A stretch of 34,555 nucleotides of DNA, from NCBI GenBank assembly GCA_018267065.1, contig JAFDZG010000242.1, positions 1 through 34,555 on the forward strand, in the 5' to 3' direction. The stretch comes from Bacteroidota bacterium (GTDB lineage: Bacteria; Bacteroidota; Bacteroidia; Flavobacteriales_F; PHOS-HE28). Below are positions 9,092-16,787 of the stretch, one piece after another (position 1 is the stretch's first letter; each line of letters starts with the position of its first letter). The notes below the pieces were generated by a model. That model was given only the letters and a program-made list of their open reading frames with translations. It ran no database searches and was not told the origin of the DNA. The position numbers were made by a program, and so were the translations under genes.

Positions 9092-10033
9092 TCAGCGGGA
9101 CCTGAGGATCGGGAACAGCGGTTCCAGCACGGTGAGCACGTTCTCCGCCATGGCGTTCTTGGTGTCCAACGCGGGGTTGATCTCCACCACGTCCAGTGTG
9201 CAGGTCTTGGGCTCGGAGCAGAAGCCGGTGAGCAGGTCGCGGGCTTCATCCAGGAAAAGCCCGTTGGGCACGGGCGTGCCGGTGCCCACGGAAATGGACG
9301 GGTCCAGGCTGTCCACGTCGAAGCTGATGTGCAACTTGTCGCACCCGGAAAGGTGGGCCAAGGTTTCCTGCACGGCGGCCTTGGCGCCATGCTTCCGCAG
9401 TTGTTCCACGGTGATCACCTTGATGTTGTGTTCTTCGATGATGGCGCGTTCCTCCGGTTCATAATCGCGCAGCCCGATGAACACCAGGTCGGCGGGCAGC
9501 ACCTTGGGGTCGTTGGAACCGATCTTCCGCAGGCGGTCCCACACGTCCAGGGTGAACATGCGCGGGCGGTTGTTGCCCTTCTTCTCGATGTTCATCAGCA
9601 GCGCGAGCGGCATTCCATGGACGTTGCCGCTGGGCGTGGTCCACGGGCTGTGCAGGTCGGCGTGTGCATCGATCCAAACCACGCCGATGCGCTCGTGCTG
9701 GAACGCCATTTTGGTGCCGGACACGGAGCCGATGGCGATGGAATGGTCGCCTCCGACAACAATGGGAAACACATTGTTCCGCAGGAATTTATACACCTCG
9801 TAGGCCAGGTCGCTCTCGAAACGGATCAGGCCGTCGATGTGGTGGGCGTTCGGCGAGGACTTGTCGTCCTCGTAGAGCACGTCGTTCTCGTCGCGGAGGA
9901 TGCTTTCCTCGGCGTGGCCGAACAATTCGCTGCCGTTCTTCCATGCGGCCACGCGCAGGGCGCTCATGCCCATGCTGGTGCCCCGCGTTCCCGCCCCGAT
10001 CTCCGAAGCGGCTTCGATCAATCTCACTTCCAT
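9092..10033 (-). CDS. Arginase (ureohydrolase family)
   Basis: The 313-aa product is a manganese ureohydrolase. It has the metal-binding motifs GGDHS (94-98), DAHADLHSP (122-130) and SFDVDSLDP (237-245). The substrate-loop sequence TPSGNVHGMP (about 133-142) is typical of true arginases (arginine to ornithine plus urea) and separates them from agmatinase and formiminoglutamase. The start at MEVRLIEAASEIGAG fits the family, which opens with a short strand followed by a G-x-G-rich segment. It lies just upstream of argS on the same strand, linking arginine breakdown and use. A -7-like box sits 20 nt before the start. The alternative, another ureohydrolase specificity, is less likely given the TPSGN loop. 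Confidence 0.9.
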   Translation of the reverse strand: MEVRLIEAASEIGAGTRGTSMGMSALRVAAWKNGSELFGHAEESILRDENDVLYEDDKSSPNAHHIDGLIRFESDLAYEVYKFLRNNVFPIVVGGDHSIAIGSVSGTKMAFQHERIGVVWIDAHADLHSPWTTPSGNVHGMPLALLMNIEKKGNNRPRMFTLDVWDRLRKIGSNDPKVLPADLVFIGLRDYEPEERAIIEEHNIKVITVEQLRKHGAKAAVQETLAHLSGCDKLHISFDVDSLDPSISVGTGTPVPNGLFLDEARDLLTGFCSEPKTCTLDVVEINPALDTKNAMAENVLTVLEPLFPILRSR

Positions 10034-10053
10034 GCGTCCAAAATTGCTCGCCG

Positions 10054-10061
10054 CGAAGGTA
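10054..10061 (-). promoter_or_regulatory. Candidate -7 promoter box for arginase
   Basis: The minus strand reads TACCTTCG, one mismatch from TAnnTTTG, 20 nt before the arginase ATG. It is embedded in the same 13-mer (GCCGCGAAGGTAG, plus reading) that precedes ffh at the same distance. The -33 element is not obvious. Confidence 0.4.
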
Positions 10062-10096
10062 GGACCGGCGCACCGAGGCGGTTATGGGAGACGTGT

Positions 10097-11263
10097 TCAC
10101 CGCCGTTCCGCGCGCACGCCGGCCTGCGCCGGAAGCACCGCCCTTAGCCAGCAGTAGCCAATGATGCCGGCCACCGTGGACGATACCAGAATAGTGGTCT
10201 TGGAGGTGAGGATGTGGTCCGCATCATCAAAGGCGAGCATGGTGACGAAGATGCTCATGGTGAACCCGATGCCCGCCAAAGCCCCGGCACCCATTAATTT
10301 CTTCCATGAAATGCCGGTGGGCAACGCGCACAGGCCCAAGCCCACCGCCGCTGCGCAGAACAGGCTGATCCCAATGGGCTTGCCCAGCACTAAGCCGAAG
10401 AAAATGCCGTAGCTGTTCAGGTTCAGCAGGTGCCCGTACCAGTCCGGGCCGAGCAGGATGCAGGTGTTCGCCAAAGCGAAAAGGGGCATGATGACGAATG
10501 CGACCGGCTTGTGCAGGAAATGCTGCAGCTTCCAGGAAATGCTGCCGCTGCCGCCATCGCCGAAGGGAATGGCAAAGGCCAACAACACTCCGGAAATGGT
10601 GGCATGCACGCCGGAATGCAGCATGCACCACCACATCACCGCGCCCAGCAGCAGGTACGGCGCCAATACGTGTACCCTGAGCCTGTTCAGCACGAGCAGC
10701 ACCGCGAAGATCCCCAAGGCGGCCCCGAGCCAGGCCCACTGTACGCCCGTGGAATAGAAGAAGGCAATGACCAGGATGGCGCCGAGGTCGTCGATTACGG
10801 CCAATGCGGTAAGGAACACTTTGAGCGGCATGGGCACGCGGTTCCCCAGCAGGGAAAGGATGCCAATGGCGAAGGCAATGTCCGTGGCCATGGGGATGCC
10901 CGCGCCGGATTCCGTGGGCGTGCCATGGTTGAACAACAGGTGGATCCCTGCGGGTACTAGCATGCCGCCCAATGCAGCAATTGCCGGCAGCAACGCCTTC
11001 TTGCGGTTGGAAAGCTCCCCGATGTACACCTCGCGCTCCAGCTCCAGGCCCACCATCAGGAAGAAGATGGCCATCAAGCCGTCGTTGATCCAGAACTCCA
11101 CGGAACCCGTGCCCACCGGATGGTGCCAAAACGCCGTGTAGCCACTACCCAGAACGGAATTGGTGAGGACCAATGAAATGGCGGTGCAGATCACCAGCAG
11201 CAGGCCCGAGGTCCGTTCATTTTCCAACAGGTCAAGAAATAGGTTCACGGACTTTTTCAACAT
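10097..11263 (-). CDS. nhaA: Na+/H+ antiporter NhaA
   Basis: NhaA exchanges Na+ (or Li+) for protons across the inner membrane, for pH and sodium homeostasis. The 388-aa product is largely hydrophobic, with about 11-12 membrane segments. It has the family signatures GLMAIFFLMVGLELERE (about 62-78), MATDIAFAIG (125-134, carrying the Asp equivalent to E. coli D133) and AVIDDLGAILVIAFFY (155-170), whose Asp pair (158-159) matches the ion-binding D163/D164. The frame is open 10 codons further (11293), but a -7-like box at 11291-11298 and family N-termini favour MLKKSVNLFLDLL at 11263. It is divergent from the CDF transporter, another ion-homeostasis gene. Confidence 0.95.
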   Translation of the reverse strand: MLKKSVNLFLDLLENERTSGLLLVICTAISLVLTNSVLGSGYTAFWHHPVGTGSVEFWINDGLMAIFFLMVGLELEREVYIGELSNRKKALLPAIAALGGMLVPAGIHLLFNHGTPTESGAGIPMATDIAFAIGILSLLGNRVPMPLKVFLTALAVIDDLGAILVIAFFYSTGVQWAWLGAALGIFAVLLVLNRLRVHVLAPYLLLGAVMWWCMLHSGVHATISGVLLAFAIPFGDGGSGSISWKLQHFLHKPVAFVIMPLFALANTCILLGPDWYGHLLNLNSYGIFFGLVLGKPIGISLFCAAAVGLGLCALPTGISWKKLMGAGALAGIGFTMSIFVTMLAFDDADHILTSKTTILVSSTVAGIIGYCWLRAVLPAQAGVRAERR

Positions 11264-11290
11264 CGGATCATAAGGCGCCAAAAACGGGGG

Positions 11291-11298
11291 CAAGTTTA
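11291..11298 (-). promoter_or_regulatory. Candidate -7 promoter box for nhaA
   Basis: The minus strand reads TAAACTTG, one mismatch from TAnnTTTG, 27 nt upstream of the nhaA start at 11263. If it is used, the longer reading frame start at 11293 would not be transcribed, which supports the shorter protein. Confidence 0.35.
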
Positions 11299-11316
11299 CG
11301 TCCCGCCCGCGACGGC

Positions 11317-11324
11317 TACCTTGG
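11317..11324 (+). promoter_or_regulatory. Candidate -7 box directly before the CDF gene
   Basis: TACCTTGG differs at one position from TAnnTTTG and ends only 4 nt before the ATG at 11329. This would place the transcription start at or beside the start codon, implying a leaderless mRNA. It lies about 20 bp from the opposing nhaA box. Confidence 0.35.
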
Positions 11325-11328
11325 CCGC

Positions 11329-12369
11329 ATGGCAGGGAGGGTTGGAAATATCCGCGTGCAGGCGTGGGTGCTGGTGGCGGGCGCCGTGATCATGGCGGTG
11401 AAGTTCATCGCGTGGCGGGTAACGCACAGCAATGCGGTGCTAAGCGACGCACTGGAGAGCATCGTGAACGTGGTGGCGGGTTCGTTTGCGCTGTATAGCT
11501 TAGTGCTTGCGGCCAAACCTCGGGACCGGGACCATCCGTATGGCCACGGCAAGGTGGAATTCATCAGCGCATCGCTGGAAGGCTCGCTGGTGGCCTTGGC
11601 CGGGTTGATCATCATCTACGAATCCGTTAGTGCGTTGATCACCGGCGCTAGGATCCATGAGCTGGGCCATGGCACCTTGCTGGTGGCCTCCACGGGCGTG
11701 GCCAATGGCTTGCTGGGCTTGCTGCTGCGCAGGCAGGGGCGGCGTTCCCATTCCATGACGATGGAGGCCGGCGGCACGCACCTGCTCAGCGATGCCTGGA
11801 GCACGGCCGCCGTGGTGCTGGGGCTGATCGTGATCCAACTGACCGGGCTGGAGTGGTTGGACAGCGTGTTTGCCATTGGCTTCGCCATGTTCATCCTGTG
11901 GCAGGGCGTGAAAGTGGTGCGGCGCAGCATCGGCGGCATCATGGATGAAACGGACATGGCCGTGGCTGGGGAACTGGTAAAGATCGTTGAGGGCCACCGC
12001 AAGCCTGCTTGGATCGACATGCACAATTTCCGCGTGATCAAGTTCGGCAGTACCCTCCACATTGATTGCCATGTTACGCTGCCTTGGTACTACACGGTGG
12101 AAGCGGCCCACTCCGAAATCACGCGGCTGGCCAAGCTGGTGGAGCGGAATTCGGGCCGAGAGGTGGAGTTCTTCATCCACATGGACCCCTGCATGCCGCT
12201 CTCCTGCCCGGTGTGCCAGATCATGGATTGCCCCGTGCGCCAAGCCCCGTTTGTGGAGCGGATCCCGTGGACGTTGGCTACTGTGTTGGCGGACAAGCGG
12301 CATACGGCGGGGGAAGCAGGGCGTGCCGGGAGCACGCAAGGACCCGGGGCGGAAGCCTTGCGTGAGTGA
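11329..12369 (+). CDS. Cation diffusion facilitator (CDF) transporter with Cys-rich tail
   Basis: CDF proteins export divalent metals (Zn, Fe, Mn, Co) in exchange for protons at the inner membrane. The 346-aa product has a family-type core: SDALESIVNVVAG (39-51, with the metal-site Asp40), HPYGHGKVE (69-77) and HLLSDAWSTAAVVLG (151-165, with the second metal site). A cytoplasmic ferredoxin-like domain follows (about 205-287). Beyond it, the C-terminus carries HMDPCMPLSCPVCQIMDC, with cysteines at 288, 293, 296 and 301, which could bind metal or an iron-sulfur-type ligand. The frame is open 52 codons upstream, but the only sensible start is MAGRVGNIRV, just after a -7-like box. The metal cannot be assigned from sequence. 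Confidence 0.92.
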   Translation: MAGRVGNIRVQAWVLVAGAVIMAVKFIAWRVTHSNAVLSDALESIVNVVAGSFALYSLVLAAKPRDRDHPYGHGKVEFISASLEGSLVALAGLIIIYESVSALITGARIHELGHGTLLVASTGVANGLLGLLLRRQGRRSHSMTMEAGGTHLLSDAWSTAAVVLGLIVIQLTGLEWLDSVFAIGFAMFILWQGVKVVRRSIGGIMDETDMAVAGELVKIVEGHRKPAWIDMHNFRVIKFGSTLHIDCHVTLPWYYTVEAAHSEITRLAKLVERNSGREVEFFIHMDPCMPLSCPVCQIMDCPVRQAPFVERIPWTLATVLADKRHTAGEAGRAGSTQGPGAEALRE

Positions 12370-12462
12370 AGCCTGCACGGTTGGTCTTCCCTCGGAATGA
12401 ACTTCAAACCTACGCCCACTTCGTGGCCGTTGCCGCTGCGCGGCTGGTCCTCCACCCAAACA

Positions 12463-12484
12463 AAAAGCCCCGCGAGGGGCTTTT
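12463..12484 (-). terminator. Rho-independent terminator of tRNA-His
   Basis: A perfect 9-bp stem AAAAGCCCC / GGGGCTTTT with a GCGA loop (TCGC on the minus strand) lies just after the tRNA 3' end and is followed on the minus strand by a T-run (TTTTTG). It could also act on the opposite strand after the CDF gene, because the A-tract is symmetrical. An outer 9-bp inverted pair (12451-12459 and 12486-12494) reaches into the tRNA acceptor sequence. Confidence 0.85.
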
Positions 12485-12488
12485 CTTG

Positions 12489-12563
12489 GGTGGAAGACCG
12501 GGCTCGAACCGGCGACCTTCGGAATCACAATCCGACGCTCTAACCAACTGAGCTACATCCACC
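12489..12563 (-). tRNA. tRNA-His (anticodon GTG)
   Basis: On the minus strand the sequence folds as a tRNA. The acceptor is GTGGATG/CTTCCAC (one T-T mismatch at the sixth pair). The D-arm is GCTC-AGTTGGTTAGA-GAGC-like. The anticodon stem-loop is TCGGA-TTGTGAT-TCCGA with anticodon GTG, and the T-arm is GCCGG-TTCGAGC-CCGGT. A G precedes the acceptor (position -1, 12563) and the discriminator is C, the two identity features of tRNA-His. The genomic 3' end continues CA-A rather than CCA, so CCA must be added enzymatically. A perfect -7 box lies about 30 bp upstream and a terminator immediately downstream. Confidence 0.96.
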
Positions 12564-12593
12564 ATTTCCGCATGGCGGCTGCCAAACGGGCCG

Positions 12594-12601
12594 CAAATAT
12601 A
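12594..12601 (-). promoter_or_regulatory. Promoter -7 box for tRNA-His
   Basis: The minus strand reads TATATTTG, a perfect match to TAnnTTTG, 30 bp upstream of the mature tRNA 5' end. It lies back to back with the glycosyltransferase -7-like box at 12622-12629. No TTG is seen at -33. Confidence 0.55.
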
Positions 12602-12621
12602 ATCGGAGCGGTGCCTCCGCG

Positions 12622-12629
12622 TTACTTTG
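12622..12629 (+). promoter_or_regulatory. Candidate -7 box directly before the GT4 gene
   Basis: TTACTTTG matches TAnnTTTG at 7 of 8 positions and ends 7 nt before the ATG at 12637, so a transcript would have almost no leader. No ribosome-binding site is present in that space. Confidence 0.4.
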
Positions 12630-12636
12630 CCGCTGC

Positions 12637-13788
12637 ATGCACGTGCTTGTTCTGCCCAAGTGGTACCCCGGTCGCAACGATCCGCAGTTGGGCGACTTCA
12701 TTCGGAAACAGATGCTTGCGGTGTCCGACCTGCACCGGATCAGCGTGGTGTACCCGTGCCCGGAGAACATGCACGCTGCTTATGAGGAAGTGTTGGATCA
12801 AGCGGAGAACGCCTGGGAGCTTCGGTGTTATTACAAACCCAGCGTTTCGCCCATTGCCCCGCTTCGCAAGGCGTTGAACTTTGCGCGGTACAAACGGGCC
12901 TTGCGGCACGGAATACAACGCGTGGTGCAGGAGCGTGGCCGCCCAGACCTGATCCATGCGCACATCCTTACCCGGCCTGTGTATGCAGCATGGCGGTTGG
13001 CAAAGCGTTGGACCGTTCCGTTCATCATCAGCGAGCAGAGCAGCGAGCACCTCAACGGCACGTGGAACAGGAAAACATGGCAGGCAAAAGCCATGGACCG
13101 CTTTCTGGTGCGAAGGGCCGCTGCGTTGGTGGCCGTGAGCCCCCATTTGGCCAACGCATTGGAAGCACTTCACCCGCCCCATCCCGTGGCCGTGGTACCC
13201 AACGTCTTGCCGATCAGTTCATCCCCACCCGGCCCTCCCGGGCCCGTTGGACATTTTCTGATGGTGGCCGATCTGGTGGACAGGATAAAGAACGTGGGCG
13301 GCGTGCTCCGCGCACTGCGCTTGGCAAGGGACCAAGGCCACGATTTCAACCTGGAAGTGATCGGTGACGGGCCGGACCGCACCATGTTGGAACGCATGGC
13401 CGATGTGCTTGGGCTGGCCGGCAAGGTCACTTGGCGCGGGCAATTGCCGAATTCCGCAGTGCTGGAACATATTGCCCGTGCCGGAACGGTCATCATCAAC
13501 AGCCCAGTGGAAACGTTCAGCGTGGTAACCGGTGAAGCCCTTGCACTGGGCAGGCCCGTGATCGCCACCCGTTGCGGGGGGCCGGAAGCCTTTATCACGT
13601 CCGGGAACGGACTGCTGATCGCGGTTGGTGATGATCGCGCCTTGGCGGATGCCATGATCACCCTTTCCGGGGAGCACGGGAATTATGCACCGGAGCGCGT
13701 AAAGGCCACAGTGGGCGGCTCATTCAGCAAGGAGGCCGTGGCGGCCAGGTTGGATGCCGTGTACAAACAAGCCGTGGGCCATGGCTGA
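12637..13788 (+). CDS. Glycosyltransferase family 4
   Basis: The 383-aa product is a GT-B fold glycosyltransferase, likely adding a sugar to a lipid-linked surface glycan at the cytoplasmic face of the inner membrane. It opens with MHVLVLPKWYPGRNDPQLGDF, typical of GT4 enzymes (the G-x-F loop binds acceptor). LIHAHILTRPVY and VPFIISEQSSEHL follow. The C-terminal donor domain has FLMVADLVDRIKN, the junction VIGDGPDR, and the E-x7-E region VETFSVVTGEALALGRPVIATRCGGPE (about residues 290-316), which binds the nucleotide sugar. It overlaps the next gene by 8 bp, and together with that gene and a flippase forms a glycan operon. The sugar specificity is unknown. Confidence 0.92.
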   Translation: MHVLVLPKWYPGRNDPQLGDFIRKQMLAVSDLHRISVVYPCPENMHAAYEEVLDQAENAWELRCYYKPSVSPIAPLRKALNFARYKRALRHGIQRVVQERGRPDLIHAHILTRPVYAAWRLAKRWTVPFIISEQSSEHLNGTWNRKTWQAKAMDRFLVRRAAALVAVSPHLANALEALHPPHPVAVVPNVLPISSSPPGPPGPVGHFLMVADLVDRIKNVGGVLRALRLARDQGHDFNLEVIGDGPDRTMLERMADVLGLAGKVTWRGQLPNSAVLEHIARAGTVIINSPVETFSVVTGEALALGRPVIATRCGGPEAFITSGNGLLIAVGDDRALADAMITLSGEHGNYAPERVKATVGGSFSKEAVAARLDAVYKQAVGHG

Positions 13789-15448
13789 AGGCAAGCTCCG
13801 CATCGGTGTGCTGTGCAATGGTTTGCAATTGCAGCATTGGCAACTGGAATGCCTGCAAAAACTGGCTGAAGTACCCGGCGTGGAGTTTTGCGTGGCAGTG
13901 GTAAAGGCCGCGGAAAGTGGGGCCGGGCAAGCAAAGCAGCCATTGTCCACCGCCCTGTACAGGTTCTACCGCCACCGCCTTTGGAAGCCGCGCGCCATAG
14001 GGCCCGTGGATGCTTCCGGCCTGCTTGGGCATTTGCCGCAAGTTGCGTGCAATCCCGTGCGGAAGGGTATTGCTGAACATTTTTCGCAGGCGGATCTGGA
14101 GCACATCGGCTCCTACAGGCCGGATGTGTTGCTCCGGTTCGGCTTCAACATCCTCGGTGGTGGGATCTTGAATTTACCCAAGCATGGGGTATGGAGCTTC
14201 CACCATGGCGATGAGCAGAAGTACCGTGGCGGGCCACCGGGATTCTGGGAGATCATGGCCGGCGATCCGATCACCGGCGCCATCCTTCAGCGGCTCACGG
14301 ACAAGCTGGACGGCGGGATCGTGCTGCGCAAGGGCTGGTTCCGGACCATCGACCATTCACTGAAGGAAACCGTGGACACCGTGTTGATGCACAGCGCCAT
14401 TTGGCCCGCACAGGTGTGCAGGGAGCTGCTCCTGGGCGCAGACATTGGATCCGTTGGCATTGAAAGCAAGACCCAAGCCCCGTTGTACAAGTACCCGCGT
14501 AACCTGCAGTTTCTGCACTTCATCCGGCGTCAATGGCGCAACAAGGTCAGGTTTCACCGGGCTGAGCTGAAGGACCATGAGGAATGGAACATCGGTGTGT
14601 ACCACCAACCGATCGCATCCTTGCTGGATGAAGGCCATAACACTTCGGTGCAATGGTTGCCGGCACCGGCGGAAGGCCAATACCGCGCCGACCCTTTCGG
14701 ATATTACGCGGACGGCCAACTGCATGTGCTGTATGAACGCTACGACCAATCGGAGGGCCAGGCACGGATCGCGCGCCTGCGGCCCAAGCAGGACAACAAC
14801 CTGAAGCGTTCGCGCACCATGCTGGACGTAGGGAAGCATCTCTCCTACCCGTACATCGTAGAGCACGAAGGCACGGTCTACGTAATACCTGAACAAGCAG
14901 CCCTGGGCCGTGTGGACCTGTACCGCGTCACTCCGGGTAATGATGGCATGGAACCCGTGGCCCTGCTGTTGAACGAGCCGTTGGTCGATCCCACCTTGTT
15001 CCGGCATGAAGGGCGTTGGTGGCTGCTGGGCACCAAGCCCCCGCTTACCAATGTGGAACTCTTTGCCTATTGGAGCGAGGTGATCACGGGGCCTTTCCGG
15101 CCGCACCCGCTCAATCCGGTCAAAATGGACATTCGCTCGGCCCGGCCTGCCGGCACGCCGTTCGTGCACGAGGGCACGCTCTGGCGGCCAGCACAGGACA
15201 GCAGCCTCACCTACGGCGGGCGCATCAGCCTCAACCGCGTGCTGGCGCTTACGCCCACCGGCTTTGCCGAGGTAACGGAAAAGCACATTGAGCCGATGAT
15301 AGGCCGTTGGTCCAAAGGTTTGCACACCATCAGTGCTGCTGGGGATGTGACCTTGTTGGATGGCAAGCGCTTCCTAACGGACCCCGCACAGCGCAGCAGG
15401 GTTCGGGGGCGCAAACTTTCCGGGTTCTTCGGCAAACGCAAACATTGA
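13781..15448 (+). CDS. Formyltransferase-like / GINT1-type beta-propeller fusion protein
   Basis: This 555-aa protein appears to have two parts. Residues about 85-215 resemble the formyltransferase catalytic fold (methionyl-tRNA or sugar-amine N-formyltransferases): DVLLRFGFNIL, SFHHGDEQKYRGGPPGFWEI and ITGAILQRLTDKLDGGIVL. In formyltransferases the catalytic triad is Asn-His-Asp; by my alignment His141 and Asp177 are kept but Asn is replaced by Ser139. Residues about 290-540 (ADPFGYYADGQLHVLYERY, SYPYIVEHEGTVYVIPE, DPTLFRHEGRWWLLGT) have repeated blades like the GINT1 N-terminal/GH43-like propeller seen in sugar-lipid transferases. The start at 13781 overlaps the glycosyltransferase by 8 bp, and the stop overlaps the flippase ATG (TGATG). 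It probably modifies a surface sugar; the exact reaction is unproven. Confidence 0.8.
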   Translation: MAEGKLRIGVLCNGLQLQHWQLECLQKLAEVPGVEFCVAVVKAAESGAGQAKQPLSTALYRFYRHRLWKPRAIGPVDASGLLGHLPQVACNPVRKGIAEHFSQADLEHIGSYRPDVLLRFGFNILGGGILNLPKHGVWSFHHGDEQKYRGGPPGFWEIMAGDPITGAILQRLTDKLDGGIVLRKGWFRTIDHSLKETVDTVLMHSAIWPAQVCRELLLGADIGSVGIESKTQAPLYKYPRNLQFLHFIRRQWRNKVRFHRAELKDHEEWNIGVYHQPIASLLDEGHNTSVQWLPAPAEGQYRADPFGYYADGQLHVLYERYDQSEGQARIARLRPKQDNNLKRSRTMLDVGKHLSYPYIVEHEGTVYVIPEQAALGRVDLYRVTPGNDGMEPVALLLNEPLVDPTLFRHEGRWWLLGTKPPLTNVELFAYWSEVITGPFRPHPLNPVKMDIRSARPAGTPFVHEGTLWRPAQDSSLTYGGRISLNRVLALTPTGFAEVTEKHIEPMIGRWSKGLHTISAAGDVTLLDGKRFLTDPAQRSRVRGRKLSGFFGKRKH

Positions 15449-16719
15449 TGCTCAGGCAGATCACCGGCACCGTTGCAGCGCGGATCGTCATCACCGTGAT
15501 GGGCCTGTTGGTGGCCGTGATCGCAGGGCACCGCCTGGGCACCGTAGGCCTGGGCGCCATCGGCTTGATCACGTTGGGGATCACCTTGATCCGCTTGGGC
15601 ACCGATCTGCTGGGCGGCGGCGGGTTGGTGTATTTGGTGCCCCGCGTGCCATTGGGCCGCTTGCTCCCTCCCTGCTACCTCGGTGCATTGGTGGCGGCGG
15701 CGCTCGGCTACGGCATTGTGCGCCTGTTCCATCTGGTTCCTGAAGGGTATGCCCCACACGTTGCCTTGCTGGCATTTCTGCAAGGGCTGAACGCGGTGCA
15801 CCTCAATGTGCTGGTGGGGCAGCAACGGATCCATGCGAACAACGTGGTGGGCATGGCCCAGGCCATGGTCTTGGTCGCCGTGTTCGCATGGTTGACAGGG
15901 CTGCCGGGCGCAGATGCGCATGCATTCATCAGCGCCTCCTACGCCGCCGTTGCATGCGCCTTGGTGTTGGGCCTGTTGGCCATGCGCCGCCATGCGCCCG
16001 TGCTGGCGGATGGCCCCAGCAAGGTGCTGATGCTGCTGGCCGGGCAAGGCGGATATGTGCAAGCCGCCAATGGCATGCAATTAATGAACTACAGGTTGGC
16101 ATATTGGTTGATCGAGCGGTTCCGCGATACCGCCAGCCTCGGCATCTATACCGTGGCCAACCAATTGGCGGAGGGTTCCTGGCTGGTGCCCAAGAGCTTG
16201 GCCTTGGTATTGTACAGCCGGGTCAGCAACAGCCGTTCCGCGGACGGGCAACGGCTGCTCGTATTGGCCTGCCTGAAGCTCTCCATGGCCTGTGCCTTGG
16301 CGGTGATCGCAGTGCTCCTCTTGCTTCCTTCCTGCTTCTTCCAATGGGCATTCGGGCCCGAAGTGGTCGGCATCACCCCGCTGATCGCATCGTTGGCACC
16401 GGGCATCCTGGGCATGGCGGCATCCCAGGTGTTCAGTCATTACTTCAGCGGCACGGCGCGAAATGTGCACAATGTGGTCGGCTCCGGCCTGGGGCTGGCC
16501 ATAACCGTTGTTGCGGGCCTGCTGCTCATTCCCGCATACGGCTTGCAGGGCGCCGCCATTACCGCCACACTGGCCTATTGTGCCAATGCCTTGTACCAAG
16601 TGGTGGCGTTCATGCGCATCACCGGCTCATCCTTCCGTGAGATGTGGCCCAATGCGGCCGACGGCAACAGGCTGCGGGAATTGCTGATCCCCCGGCGTAC
16701 CGGTGGGCAAAGGCAATAG
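15448..16719 (+). CDS. Oligosaccharide flippase (Wzx/MATE-like polysaccharide translocase)
   Basis: The 423-aa product is almost entirely hydrophobic, with about 12 predicted membrane segments. Its layout is that of the polysaccharide biosynthesis/O-antigen flippase family: an N-terminal MLRQITGTVAARIVITVMGL helix, a central FRDTASLGIYTVANQLAEGSWLVPKSLALVLYSRVS segment (typical of Wzx proteins) and a C-terminal helix bundle. Such proteins move undecaprenyl- or lipid-linked oligosaccharides across the inner membrane. The start ATG overlaps the previous stop (TGATG at 15446-15450). An earlier in-frame ATG at 15307 lies inside the previous gene and is not credible. It completes the glycan unit: transferase, sugar modifier, exporter. 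Confidence 0.9.
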   Translation: MLRQITGTVAARIVITVMGLLVAVIAGHRLGTVGLGAIGLITLGITLIRLGTDLLGGGGLVYLVPRVPLGRLLPPCYLGALVAAALGYGIVRLFHLVPEGYAPHVALLAFLQGLNAVHLNVLVGQQRIHANNVVGMAQAMVLVAVFAWLTGLPGADAHAFISASYAAVACALVLGLLAMRRHAPVLADGPSKVLMLLAGQGGYVQAANGMQLMNYRLAYWLIERFRDTASLGIYTVANQLAEGSWLVPKSLALVLYSRVSNSRSADGQRLLVLACLKLSMACALAVIAVLLLLPSCFFQWAFGPEVVGITPLIASLAPGILGMAASQVFSHYFSGTARNVHNVVGSGLGLAITVVAGLLLIPAYGLQGAAITATLAYCANALYQVVAFMRITGSSFREMWPNAADGNRLRELLIPRRTGGQRQ

Positions 16720-16787
16720 ATCGATCACCTGGCCGCCGATCGCATGGTGGCCGTGCCCGCTGCAACCGGGTTGCTTAACATCGCGCC

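Noticed and set aside
12370-12462. Possible small gene between the CDF gene and the tRNA terminator
   Set aside because: Short frames here have no signal, start context or family resemblance; the stretch is explained by the outer dyad and terminator.
16731-16752. Hairpin GGCCGCC/GGTGGCC between the flippase and TonB receptor genes as a terminator
   Set aside because: The stem needs a G-U pair and no T-run follows; too weak to call.
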